Assembly: GCA_014904845.1 (NCBI GenBank)
Contig: MU119234.1
Span: 124,001-188,000, forward strand
DNA from: Acephala macrosclerotiorum
Taxonomy: Eukaryota > Ascomycota > Leotiomycetes > Helotiales > Mollisiaceae
Length of the DNA: 64,000 nucleotides
Reading direction: 5' to 3'
Positions 55,507-64,000 of this stretch are shown here, piece after piece (within the stretch, counting starts at the first letter, position 1; every line of letters begins with the position of its first letter). A program made the position numbers and the translations under genes. The notes under the pieces were generated by a model. That model saw only the letters and a program-made list of their open reading frames with translations, was not told the DNA's origin and searched no databases.

Positions 55507-56108
55507 GCTCTCATCCTCTACCAACTTTTTGCATCATTTACTAACTCGATAATTAGTTATTCCTCGAGAACATGGGACCCGAGAAACTCGAGTTCGTGGA
55601 ACGCGATTCATAAATAGACAACGATAGAGAAAGGAAAGCCGTAATGTTAAAGTAGCAGAAAAGGGAAACACTTCTGAGAGCTGCAGAAGATTGATATTTG
55701 GTAGCGCGAGGGCTTTCAAGCTTCTTGTTGGATCTCGAACTGTGTACATGTTCAATGCAAAAGGTCAAGCATCATTTCAAAGTTTTCCTCTCTTCTTTGT
55801 GACTTCGTCTTTACCACAAGAGTAGGTTCGGGATATGGATGCGGACACTGAGAACATTTTACAAACCAGTTCGAAGTCGAAGAGAGCTTCAACTCCTTCA
55901 CTTTCAGGTTCACAGTGTTCCAGAGCAAGTCCTAGTGACTAAGCGAAATCAGCATATCAAAACGTTACCTTTACTTCCAACCACCTTTCGATCTTCTCAC
56001 ACCTTTCCGGTAACTTAACAACCTACCACCAAGATTCTGATCCCTTCCGATCTACGGCTCGAGTCTACGGCAATAATCACGACCCAAAGAGTTTCGAATC
56101 AAGGCAAA
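55507..56108. other. intergenic
   Basis: About 600 bases, no gene. The stretch 55950-56108 is CT/AC-rich leader of the next gene. Confidence 0.5.
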
Positions 56109-56657
56109 ATGTCTACCTCCTACGATACACCTAACGAAGCTAATCTCGCTTTCAATGTGAAGGAGGTACAAGAGAAGAAGATCAGCCTCAACACCAAGCT
56201 CGACACTATTCGAGAAGGTGCCGGTCGCACCCCAGCTCATCAAATCACCCTCGAGAAGCTTGAACACCGACTGTTCCACCTCGGCAATGTCGCCCCTCTT
56301 CTTGCTGCTAGGGAGGCTGAGAGAACAAAGGCAAAGTTGGTGGGAATGAAGATTGAGGTTACACATAAAGAGGAAATTGAGGGCGACTTGAGGATATCTT
56401 CTAATTTGTTGGTTATGTTTGAGGCTTTTGCGGTGGAGTTGGCTGGTCTGAAGCTTGATATTAAGGTATCTGGTCGTCGTGCTGTGAGACCTGCTCCAAG
56501 TCCGATGGATACTGGTTTCTCAATTGGCCAAAACAACTCCTCCGCCGGCTATGGTTTACAAGAAGGTTCCACTTCTTCCACCGCTTACGAGGATTATCAG
56601 CCTGCGAAGAGGAGAAGAGTCCAGCCAGCTTCTCAAGTTGCAGAGGACGATTATTGA
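56109..56657 (+). CDS. small coiled-coil protein with nuclear signal
   Basis: Single exon, 182 aa from the ATG at 56109 (MSTSYDTPNEANLAFNVKEV). Residues 15-120 are a helical, heptad-like region (QEKKISLNTKLDTIREGAGR, LEKLEHRLFHLGNVAPLLAA, LLVMFEAFAVELAGLKLDIK). A Ser/Tyr-rich tail contains QPAKRRRVQPAS, a basic nuclear-type signal, and ends EDDY. A pyrimidine-rich leader suggests steady expression. No family recognised. It is unlike the coiled-coil cluster that follows in lacking the C-terminal HW motif. Confidence 0.7.
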   Translation: MSTSYDTPNEANLAFNVKEVQEKKISLNTKLDTIREGAGRTPAHQITLEKLEHRLFHLGNVAPLLAAREAERTKAKLVGMKIEVTHKEEIEGDLRISSNLLVMFEAFAVELAGLKLDIKVSGRRAVRPAPSPMDTGFSIGQNNSSAGYGLQEGSTSSTAYEDYQPAKRRRVQPASQVAEDDY

Positions 56658-57156
56658 GTCAACAGCGTAGGTCCTTTATCCGAGCATCTTGTAGATATTT
56701 CTGACACCCTTGATAGGATTCCCGCAAGAGCCTCTACGCAAGCACCGCCAAGCTTCGACTACTACCTACAGATACATTCGATAGGAGGGCTTTACGGGTG
56801 TGGCCTGAACGTCTGGCATTGAGGTTGTTTTTGCTGCTTGTTCATGGTCTTGGGGGTTTGTGGTCATCACGGTTTAAGCATTAGGGATTTTCGCTTCGGA
56901 TCAGACTTTGACACTTGATTGACATTCAAGGTGGGCAGCTACCTAGATGCTTCTCTTGTCTCGACATACACACTGGCTTTCATAAATTCGTACACTTTCC
57001 GATACCATTGATACTTCTTTCCTATACTCCTACAGTGTGAACGTTTTAAATGTCCCTGAATACATGGGACAATGACTTCAATCCCGGGTTACCAAAGATT
57101 AACCTACACATACGCCAAATGTCCACAAAGTTAGCCCTCCATTCCATGCCATGCCC
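56658..57156. other. convergent 3' spacer
   Basis: About 500 bases between convergent coding regions, no gene recognised. Confidence 0.5.
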
Positions 57157-58787
57157 TTAATACTTCTTCTCAGGATCCTTCCTCCAGTGCTACACATGAT
57201 TAGTCAATGTTTCTACCTCGTGGGAAGATTCAGAAAACTGCTTACCTGACTGACAAAATGGTAGTTGTTTCCTGGTGGTCGGTTGATAGGAAGACTTGCC
57301 GGAAGCGGTGGACAGACGGAAGTGGCGGGTGCTATCGTCGTGCTGTAGGTTTGGGATAGAAAACTTGGCTGAAATCGTGGTCGGGCAGTAGTGGTAGGTG
57401 GGATAGAGTGGGTGTGGGTGCCAGTTCTGGTTTTATTGCTGACGGTGTTTTGAACAACTCCTTCCATCTTAACGTTCTCCGTGGTTGTACCGCCCATCTT
57501 GGATGCTTCAATGTTCATATGGTCTGCAACCGCCTTCCGCTTTCGCTTGAAGTCCGCCTGCTCGGTCTCCAGCTTGCTGTTCTTGGCAAGCACGGCTGTC
57601 GGTTGTTGCCTCAATTGCTCGTTGTAGATGGCGTGACGTTCTAGGCTAGGCTGCGTCATAAGGCCCTATGGGGCGGGTTCTCAAGATTTGGAACCGCCCC
57701 GCGGAGCCCCATAGGCCCTCAAAACCTATAACGGGGCCCTACTATTTATAGAAAAATATGAAACCCTTTAAAAGTAACACAAAAATTCATAAAACATAAG
57801 TAATGCATAAAATATAAAGACTTTTATATTTATTAAACATATAAAAATTTATATATAAATTACGAAGAAATACGTTAAAAAAATTTAAATTTTAATATAT
57901 TTTTACGTATTAAATTTTTTTTTTTTTTTTTTTTTCGATTTTAAATTTTTTTAATTTTTTTATTTAATAAAATATTTTCGAACTTTTAAATTTATTATAA
58001 AAAATTAAATTATTTAATTTAAATATTAATCATTTTAAATAATTTTTTTAATTAAAAATTTATAAAAAATACTATATTTAAATAAGGCCTTATAAACTTA
58101 TAAAGCGGGTCTTTAGATTTTCGATCCAATTTACGAGTTTAGATTTCAAAAAAGACTCGCCCTGTTAAAACTATAAAGCGGTTTTCCCCATAAGGCTCTA
58201 CGACCCATGGGGCCATGTAATGCAACCTATTCCAGGTTTGCCTTTTTTTGATTCGCTTGTTCCAGCCGGCGTAGGAGATTGGTATTGTTCTTTTGCAATG
58301 TTTCGTTTGCGATGCGAAACTGACGTAATCCTAAGATTTAGTCTTTATTGTCCTTCTTGGGCTTTGCCATGTCCTGTTCCATTTTTATAGCAAATTGTTT
58401 TTCAATGTGCTGTACATTTGCAAGAGGTAATTGTGTGGCTTCTTGCTTGATCCGGGAAACTTCTTCTTGTAAAAACTTAAGCTCAGTTGTAGCCGGGACT
58501 TTATCCTTGTATAAGACGTTGGCCTGTTGTTGGAGATTCTCGTTCTGGATGGAGAGGGTGGTGATTCTGTCATTGAACTCCACATTATCGTCTAGGAAGT
58601 CAAGGAGAGTGTTTCCAACATTGCGTTGAAATGCTCGTCCGTGTGCTAGCTTTGTTGTCATTGAGCTCGTTACGAATGGGCTCTCCTTGTCAGTTACCTT
58701 TCACTGCTGGAATATTGAACGAGGCTCTTTCGTCTGTTCCTTCTTCACACTTGGCATGTTGAAGCGGAATGGGGAGGTGCGGTCCAT
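57157..58787 (-). pseudogene. coiled-coil gene split by an AT-rich insertion
   Basis: The 5' part starts at ATG 58787 (MDRTSPFRFNMPSVKKEQTK), meets an in-frame TGA after FQQ, then after a probable intron reads FQRNVGNTLLDFLDDNVEFN, DRITTLSIQNENLQQQANVL and EVSRIKQEATQLPLANVQHI. A further piece (QFRIANETLQKNNTNLLRRL, EQANQKKANLE) runs up to about 58230. The 3' part resumes at 57659 (SLERHAIYNEQLRQQPTAVL, KLETEQADFKRKRKAVADH), a Pro-rich stretch and NYHFVSQ. An intron (57190-57245) leads to HWRKDPEKKY and a stop at 57157. The two parts are separated by about 570 bp of AT-rich element. Heptad composition and the HW tail match the intact genes at 59.4 and 61.2 kb. Confidence 0.55.
57660..58225. 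mobile_element. AT-rich, RIP-like element inserted in a gene
   Basis: The edges are GC-rich and partly inverted: GGCCCTATGGGGCGGG on the left, CCCATGGGGCC on the right. The centre (57740-58120) is over 80% A+T with long A/T runs and no coding potential. Such loss of C and G is the mark of repeat-induced point mutation on an old transposable element. It separates two halves of a coiled-coil gene. The left edge is similar to 63455-63560, where G-to-A and C-to-T differences dominate. Confidence 0.6.
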
Positions 58788-59361
58788 CTTTGCAAGGCAG
58801 CTGTTCTAAATTATGAAAGTCCTCACTTGTCTGGGAGGTTGACGTAGCTTGTTATCAACTTATAAAGATTAGCAATGCCATGGGGTTAAAGATAATTGAG
58901 ATTTTCATACCTTTCGAGAATATTTGGCCAATGCTCTGGAGCCTTTGGTTCTTTTAATTTATTGCATGTATATTTGATAGGATTGTTGTGGTCAAGCTTG
59001 CCTTTCGGCCTAAAGGGTAGTCAGATATTTAGGATTAAGCCCTACCCAAGTCTCGGTTCGCATGGGACGATGCCTTTTTCGGATTGTATATCTATACCGC
59101 CCACAGTAAGCTACTAGCTAATCACGGACTTTACTTGAGTATTGCCCCGACGTAAACAAACTGCCCTTCCACCTCTCGATATTCTCTGTCAACTCGACTT
59201 CAACACTTCAGCCACCCAGCATACCCTACCTTGCGAGCTTGAAGATCTTCGAGTCTCCCATTACACCTGCCTTTATTGCCCTTGAAGCTCCGGTGGATTT
59301 CCCTCACCTACTTCGCAACTACTGCCAACAATCTTTCCATCTCTTTCCACCTCAGGCCACC
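58788..59361. other. divergent spacer between coiled-coil genes
   Basis: About 570 bases, no gene. A TTG-initiated extension of the next frame to 59239 is leader, because the ATG at 59362 has an ideal CCACCATGA context. Confidence 0.5.
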
Positions 59362-60540
59362 ATGACACCCCTTGTGTGGTTGACAACAGAGGATCTTCGG
59401 ATGTTTCAACAAACCCTAGACATCCTAGGAGCCGAGATTCGAGAGCTCGAAAGCGAGTATGGTCCAAGCCCATCAGATGAAGAACTGAAGGCGGAGTTCT
59501 CACACATTATCCAATTGTTTCGAGAGCACGGAGACATTGGCAGCAAGCTCACTAAGTTGATAACTCGAATTGTGAAGAGAGAGAACATCCCCGAAGACCC
59601 TTCCTATTACGGGCTCCCAGAACACTTCGACATTGAGCAAGCCGAAATGACTTTCATTGCTTCCGCTCTTACGACCTTAAGTACCAGCATCGAAGACATC
59701 ACAACACTCCTCCACGACCCAGATAAGTACAAATTGAAGGTCAAGAACTTGGAGCTCCAAATGGAACTGGACACCGTCACCGAAGAAAGTGCTGGCTTTC
59801 GCGCTTTGTGGCAACTCGGACTTCAAGATGTTACAAGTGTCACGGAAATGGCTGGTAAAGCGCTTCGAAATTGCGGGGAGAGAATCGCCGAGCTTCAGGA
59901 GGGCATTATTAAGCACTCTCTCGATACAAAGGAGCTAGAGGTTGAGAAGCGAGGCTTCTTGGAGTACGTGGAACAATTGGAGTTTGACATACTGCAGCGG
60001 GATATCAAAATCTCAGAGCTGGAAGGAACGAATTCAAAGCTGGTAGAGGGAAACAATGCCGCTGTAGAGCTGGTGGAGAGCCTGGAAAGCAAGTTGGAGA
60101 AGATGAGTCAAGAGAAATACGAGTTGGAGATCAAATACGAGAAGAAGGAAAGCAGGCTGTCCGACTACAGGAGAGAGAATGGCAGGCTTAACAACGAGCT
60201 ACACAACGTCCGAATGGCTCCCCGCGCTTCCAACCCTGCCCCTCGTAATCCGGACAATATTGGCTCCCCAAGACCATCAAAGGCCACCAAAAATGCTATT
60301 GCCACTGACCCCAATGCTTGGCTCGAGAGAGATTTAGACGACAATGATGATTCAGATGAAGCTCGTCCGACAACCGCTGCCGGTCCGGTCCAAGATTCGA
60401 ATGAGCGAAGACCAGGCTATCACTGGCGAGATGGAGTAAGTGTCCCCTGAGCCATGGAACATTAGAGTTCATCCTGACTTGGATAGAGTTGGTGCCGAAA
60501 TCCTAAGAAGAGGAAGGCAGGAATCAAAGTGGAAACATAG
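59362..60540 (+). CDS. long coiled-coil protein, cluster copy A
   Basis: Exon 1 59362-60435 and exon 2 60487-60540 encode 375 aa. The ATG in CCACCATGA opens MTPLVWLTTEDLRMFQQTLD. Almost the entire protein is heptad-rich helix (LGAEIRELESEYGPSPSDEE, FIASALTTLSTSIEDITTLL, YVEQLEFDILQRDIKISELE, VELVESLESKLEKMSQEKYE). An acidic disordered part and GYHWRDG precede the intron (GTAAGT donor). The last exon is basic (SWCRNPKKRKAGIKVET). The unspliced frame would end six codons later. A C-terminal His-Trp followed by a 3' intron recurs in the neighbouring coiled-coil genes. Function unknown; a scaffold or nuclear role is a guess. Confidence 0.7.
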
Positions 60541-61199
60541 ATCTCTGTTCTCAGAAGGGCATAGTTGATGGGCAGATTGTACGGGTTATGATGAAGAATA
60601 TTAACCGCATGAGTGTGGAAATGGTATGATGTAATATATGGGAAAGTCTCTTTGTTGAATGGGAATGTTTTTAGAGTATGTAGATACTTGCAAGGGAAAG
60701 TCGTCAATTGATAGCTGATTTGACAAATGAAGCGGTGAAACCGCCTGCCTTCAACATACCCATATCACTATGCAGCTAGCCGTATGCAGAATCCTTTCCC
60801 GCAGATGATTTCCAAACCTCTTCCCCCGACTTTCAATCTCCTCGCCTTGCCCGAATCGTTGAACATATTCATCTTAAGCAACAGCAATTGTTGGCTGAAT
60901 TCACGATAGTGAGTTTAATTATATTCTCTTAGAATAGGTGAGGACATTTTTGACTTTTTGAACCGTTTGTACAACTGCTATCAATATCAAGAAGTAGGCC
61001 CAAGTCTTCAAAATGGGTGTAGGGGCCGACTCCAAATATGCAGAGAGATGCATGACAGCAAGCACTGCTTCCGTATTACATGAAATCCACAATCGACTAA
61101 GGATTTCGTTTATCAATCATCTCACAATTTTGCTACGGCGCTCAAAACATGCCTCCCACCTTCTATTCTAAACAAGCCGCAAATCATTAATCTCAAGCT
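60541..61199. other. intergenic
   Basis: About 660 bases between tandem coiled-coil genes, no gene. Minus frames at 60462-60707 and 60919-61116 have no support. Confidence 0.45.
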
Positions 61200-62341
61200 A
61201 TGTCCACCATGCGCCGAGCACCTTTGATGCAGCCGCAAACCTCAATCAATCTCCACTCGCCATCCACCCAGTCTCGCTTAAGAATCGAGAGCGTGATCAA
61301 ATCTTTTGTTGGTATACTCTACGACGCTGATACGGATGTTCAAGACTTTACGCTCAAGGCCTTGAACCAAGACTCTCTCATTGAGCAGTATGTTCGAAAT
61401 TTAGACAAAGCCAATGAAGAAAGAGCCAGGGTCACCAAACAGAGAGACGACACAGAAAAGACTATTGCTCGTCTTAGGGAGAAGGCCAAAGAAGACCGAG
61501 CGGGCTACGCAGAGTTGAGGAAGCAGCAGGCGGAGGAGAAGAAGCTGATCCTTGAGCAATGTGCAGTAGAGAAGACAAAGGCTGATCAGTTGTCCACCAA
61601 AGTCCAAGAATTAGAGGCAGAAAAAGCGGAGATGGAAGGGAGGTGTGAGAGAGCATGCAGAATCATCATAATCAATACGACTCTCTCTGAAGAACTGCTG
61701 AAGTCCGAAGCTTCAAAGTCACAGCTGTCCTCAGAAACTCAACTACTACGCAGTGAGAGCGCCATCCTCAACAAACGAAATTCAGTTCTCTCTAAAGAAA
61801 ACGACCATCTGTCTGCGAGAAACACGAAGTGGGAGGAGGATAACAAACAAGTGATGAAGGACAAGATCGACTCGGATGCTGTGATCCATCACCTCAATAC
61901 ACAGCTTGACAATAGAGAAGTGGGCCTTATGGATCTTGGTAATAAAATAGAGCTGTGGAGACAAGACGTCGTCCATCACCAGGAGACCATCGGACAACAG
62001 AAGCAGGCAGTCAACACATTCCAGAAAGAGATCAGAAACTTGACCCGCTCGAAGGAACAACTGCAAGTAAAATTATCAAGAGTAGTTGCTGGAGTCATCG
62101 AAGCTGTTGCGGACGGCGACGAACCTCCACAGAAGCGACTCAAGATGTCCCAGACACCTGATGACCATAGTTGCACTATGCGCAGTCCTCAGTCACCTAA
62201 GCTTAACCCAGATCATTGGGACCAAGGTCGAAAGCATAGCGTGAGCGAGTCGGCTTGCTAACAACTTGAATTCAGCTACAAGAGAAAAGGAAGGGTTGGA
62301 CTACAGGATCGTTCCTAGAGGTACCGAGTCTGAGCCCATGA
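61200..62341 (+). CDS. long coiled-coil protein, cluster copy B
   Basis: The ATG at 61200 opens MSTMRRAPLMQPQTSINLHS. An uninterrupted frame to 62261 gives 353 aa. A GTGAGC donor at 62241 with a TGCTAAC branch and a TTCAG acceptor (62275) would replace the last six residues by LQEKRKGWTTGSFLEVPSLS and end at 62341 (368 aa). The body is a near-continuous coiled coil (LDKANEERARVTKQRDDTEK, KQQAEEKKLILEQCAVEKTK, LQVKLSRVVAGVIEAVADGD). A basic nuclear-type segment (EPPQKRLKMSQTPDD) and the tail NPDHWDQGRKHS follow. The shared HW tail and 3' intron position suggest it is a paralogue of copy A. No catalytic motif. Confidence 0.68.
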
Positions 62342-62834
62342 GGAACGTTGAGCTAGATATGACGATGTGTTAAAATACGCCAAGATGAAATCTCTTGAAG
62401 CTTGTGAGGACGGATCATATGGCCGTTAGTGCTAGTCCTTCCAAGTGAGCTACGGTTGTATTGTGTTGTATCAGTTTCGTATCTTGACAATTCAGATTAG
62501 TCTTTAAGTTCAAATAATAACGACTTTGTTAAAATCGCGTCCTTTAAGGACAACATAGCCTCCTCAGATGACCCGTAATCAACACGTCACTTTCGAGTTA
62601 CGACTCTTAGACCAGCAGCGAGATAAGGTACATCTAATATTTTAAGCAATAGGGAACACTCCTACCCTACCGTTAGCTAGGAATAATCATACCAACAACT
62701 TTAAGATCACTTGCCCCTCTCGCTCTCGTAGAGTAAAGTCTCCTGTCAATGCGACACAGCTCTTTTTTGTCAATGATTCCTCGTAAAGTCTCTCAAGTTT
62801 TCCTTCCGTAAGACTAGAAGAAGAAATTAGAGCA
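62342..62834. other. intergenic
   Basis: About 490 bases, no gene. The minus frame 62687-62974 runs antisense to the degenerate coiled-coil locus and is rejected. Confidence 0.45.
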
Positions 62835-63310
62835 ATGTCTTCACCTTCATCCTCGACGCCTCCTGAAATGCCACCATCAACGCCACGGCCAAGTAATCTC
62901 AATTCTTTAATCAAGGCTTTGATCGATGCCAACCTCAACCTCAAAGTCGAACTTGATGCCCTCGAGACCTTCATTACTGTCTGAGAACGTCGGTTTGAAG
63001 AGCGACTCCTGGAAACGAAGGCCGGAGTATTGGGCCTTCAATACGGGGCGACAGGCCTCAGATCCAAATCTGAAGAGTAAGCTACAATCATATGAGAGGT
63101 GGAAAATATCCTAACACAATTAACAATAGGAGAGAAAGCGCACGCGGATACTAGGGAAGAGCTCAGGCTTTCCAAGCTTGAGGCCCTGAAGGTTCAACAA
63201 CGATTCGACATTTCAAAAAATAAAAAATAAAGAGACCGAAGAGAAGTTTCCAGTACGACGAGAGAATTTGGAGTCTAACTCCAAGATTGGTGCATTGCAG
63301 AAATTGGAAT
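62835..63310 (+). pseudogene. degenerate coiled-coil gene, cluster copy C
   Basis: The ATG at 62835 opens MSSPSSSTPPEMPPSTPRPS, then LIDANLNLKVELDALETFIT with an in-frame TGA. The same frame goes on ERRFEERLLETKAGVLGLQY to a GTAAGC donor. Beyond the intron come EKAHADTREELRLSKLEALK and VQQRFDISKNKK-stop, then EEKFPVRRENLESNSKIGAL in a shifted frame. Helical, heptad-like composition matches copies A and B, and several stops could come from C-to-T or G-to-A changes. It lies next to a RIP-like AT-rich block, so mutation may have leaked from the repeat. Confidence 0.45.
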
Positions 63311-63439
63311 AAGAGTACTCAGAAAATTTGGATTGATTGTAGGGAGTTAAAGAATTGTTGTGGATCTTATTGTGTAGGAGGCATTAAAGAAAGCTTGGGA
63401 GGAACAATAGGGGTGTTTGAACGACTTCGTTGATTTTAT

Positions 63440-63806
63440 CAGAGGTAGGCTGCTCGTGGAAAACCTATGGAGTGGAGTTTTAAAATTTCTTTCTTACTCC
63501 GAGTCTCTTATAAGGTGAAAATATATTAGTTCTCTACTCACGAGTCCCCTATAGGCTTTGTAGAGCCCTTATAGAAATGTATAAATTGTATAAAAATATA
63601 AATATATTTATTAAAATTTAATTTAAAAAAAATTAATAAAAAAATTAATAAAATAATAAATATTATAAAATAAAAATAATTATAATTAAAGCTTTTAAAT
63701 GTAATATATTATAATAGTATAAAACTAGACTAGTGTTGTCGTTCCGGATTAGAACTAGTCAAGTCACGTGATTAAATTGAGAATATATTTTATTATAATA
63801 AACGTT

Positions 63807-63867
<61 letters not shown>

Positions 63868-63905
63868 GAATGCATTTTTTTATATTACGATAATAGTTTT
63901 AAATA
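63440..63905. mobile_element. second AT-rich RIP-like block
   Basis: The left part (63455-63560) can be aligned by eye to the left edge of the 57.7-kb element, with GGGG/GGAG- and CCCC/CTCC-type differences. Then come over 300 bp of almost pure A+T. No coding potential. Probably a more heavily mutated copy of the same repeat family. The right boundary is uncertain. Confidence 0.5.
63808..63864 (+). repeat. (TAA)n microsatellite
   Basis: About 18 uninterrupted TAA units inside the AT-rich block. Confidence 0.95.
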
Positions 63906-63942
63906 AATTAAAATTAAAATCACGTGTTTATTACTACGCAAT

Positions 63943-64000
63943 TTCGAGCGTTGAGCTTTCGAGCGTTGAGCCTTCGAGCGTCGAACTTTCGAGCGTCGAG
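63943..64000 (+). repeat. 15-bp tandem repeat at window edge
   Basis: Four units of TTCGAGCGTTGAGCT, the last two with a GTC variant in place of GTT, at 63943, 63958, 63973 and 63988. The array continues to the last base and may extend beyond the window. Confidence 0.9.

Noticed and set aside
57213..57245. Read-through C-terminus VSSFLNLPTR of the 57.2-kb coiled-coil gene
   Set aside because: A GTAAGC donor and a TAG acceptor give HWRKDPEKKY, which matches the HW tails of the neighbouring copies.

Overview
The window is nuclear DNA of a filamentous ascomycete (Pezizomycotina). Its gene types and protein wording look like Leotiomycetes/Helotiales, but that placement is inference. Support comes from many 45-60 nt GT-AG introns with CTAAC/CTGAC-like branch sites, a CFEM-PTH11 receptor, DUF3176, DUF3292, DUF6594 and BTB genes, an NLR-type STAND gene, and AT-rich repeat relics whose changes look like C:G to T:A (RIP-like). 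Gene density is about one gene per 2 kb and both strands are used.

Layout. 0.5-6.7 kb: a small CxxC protein, the SF3b subunit p14/SF3B6, a 28-residue metallothionein-like peptide and a STIMATE-type vacuolar membrane protein. 7.8-11.5 kb: two decayed loci, an arrestin-like gene and a MYND/PRiA4_ORF3-type gene, both broken by frameshifts. 12-18.2 kb: two paralogous BTB/POZ genes flank a DUF3176 membrane protein and a GPI-anchored Cys-rich wall protein. 18.2-26.2 kb: an alpha/beta-hydrolase/NB-ARC/TPR NLR gene with an in-frame TGA just after its P-loop, a CYP52-like P450, and a stand-alone paralogue of the NLR hydrolase domain. 26.4-35.8 kb: a multi-pass membrane protein, an SDR dehydrogenase, a broken PL1 pectate/pectin lyase, a nucleotide-sugar transporter and a DADEF-type glycosyltransferase.

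37-46.6 kb: a protein with a duplicated internal module, a broken coiled-coil gene, a DUF6594 protein, a BAS2-like small secreted protein, a Gfo/Idh/MocA oxidoreductase and an eight-exon CFEM-PTH11 receptor. 46.6-48.2 kb: a gene-free repeat island with a 268-bp TIR element (MITE-like, TA target), an 80-bp direct repeat and a second inverted-repeat pair. 48.7-52.6 kb: a damaged DUF3292 gene and mitochondrial QRI7. 53.9-56.7 kb: two nuclear-type disordered proteins. 57.1-63.9 kb: four coiled-coil genes, apparently paralogues. Two are intact, one is split by an AT-rich element and one is degenerate. A second AT-rich element, a (TAA)n run and a 15-bp satellite end the window.

There is no single pathway cluster. 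The themes are cell surface and perception (CFEM receptor, GPI protein, BAS2-like protein, membrane DUFs), non-self recognition (NLR plus its solo hydrolase), and decay by nonsense changes, frameshifts and RIP-like mutation. Exon joints were worked out by hand. All multi-exon models that I call intact keep frame through their joints, while several conserved loci carry isolated one-base shifts that are either pseudogenisation or assembly error.
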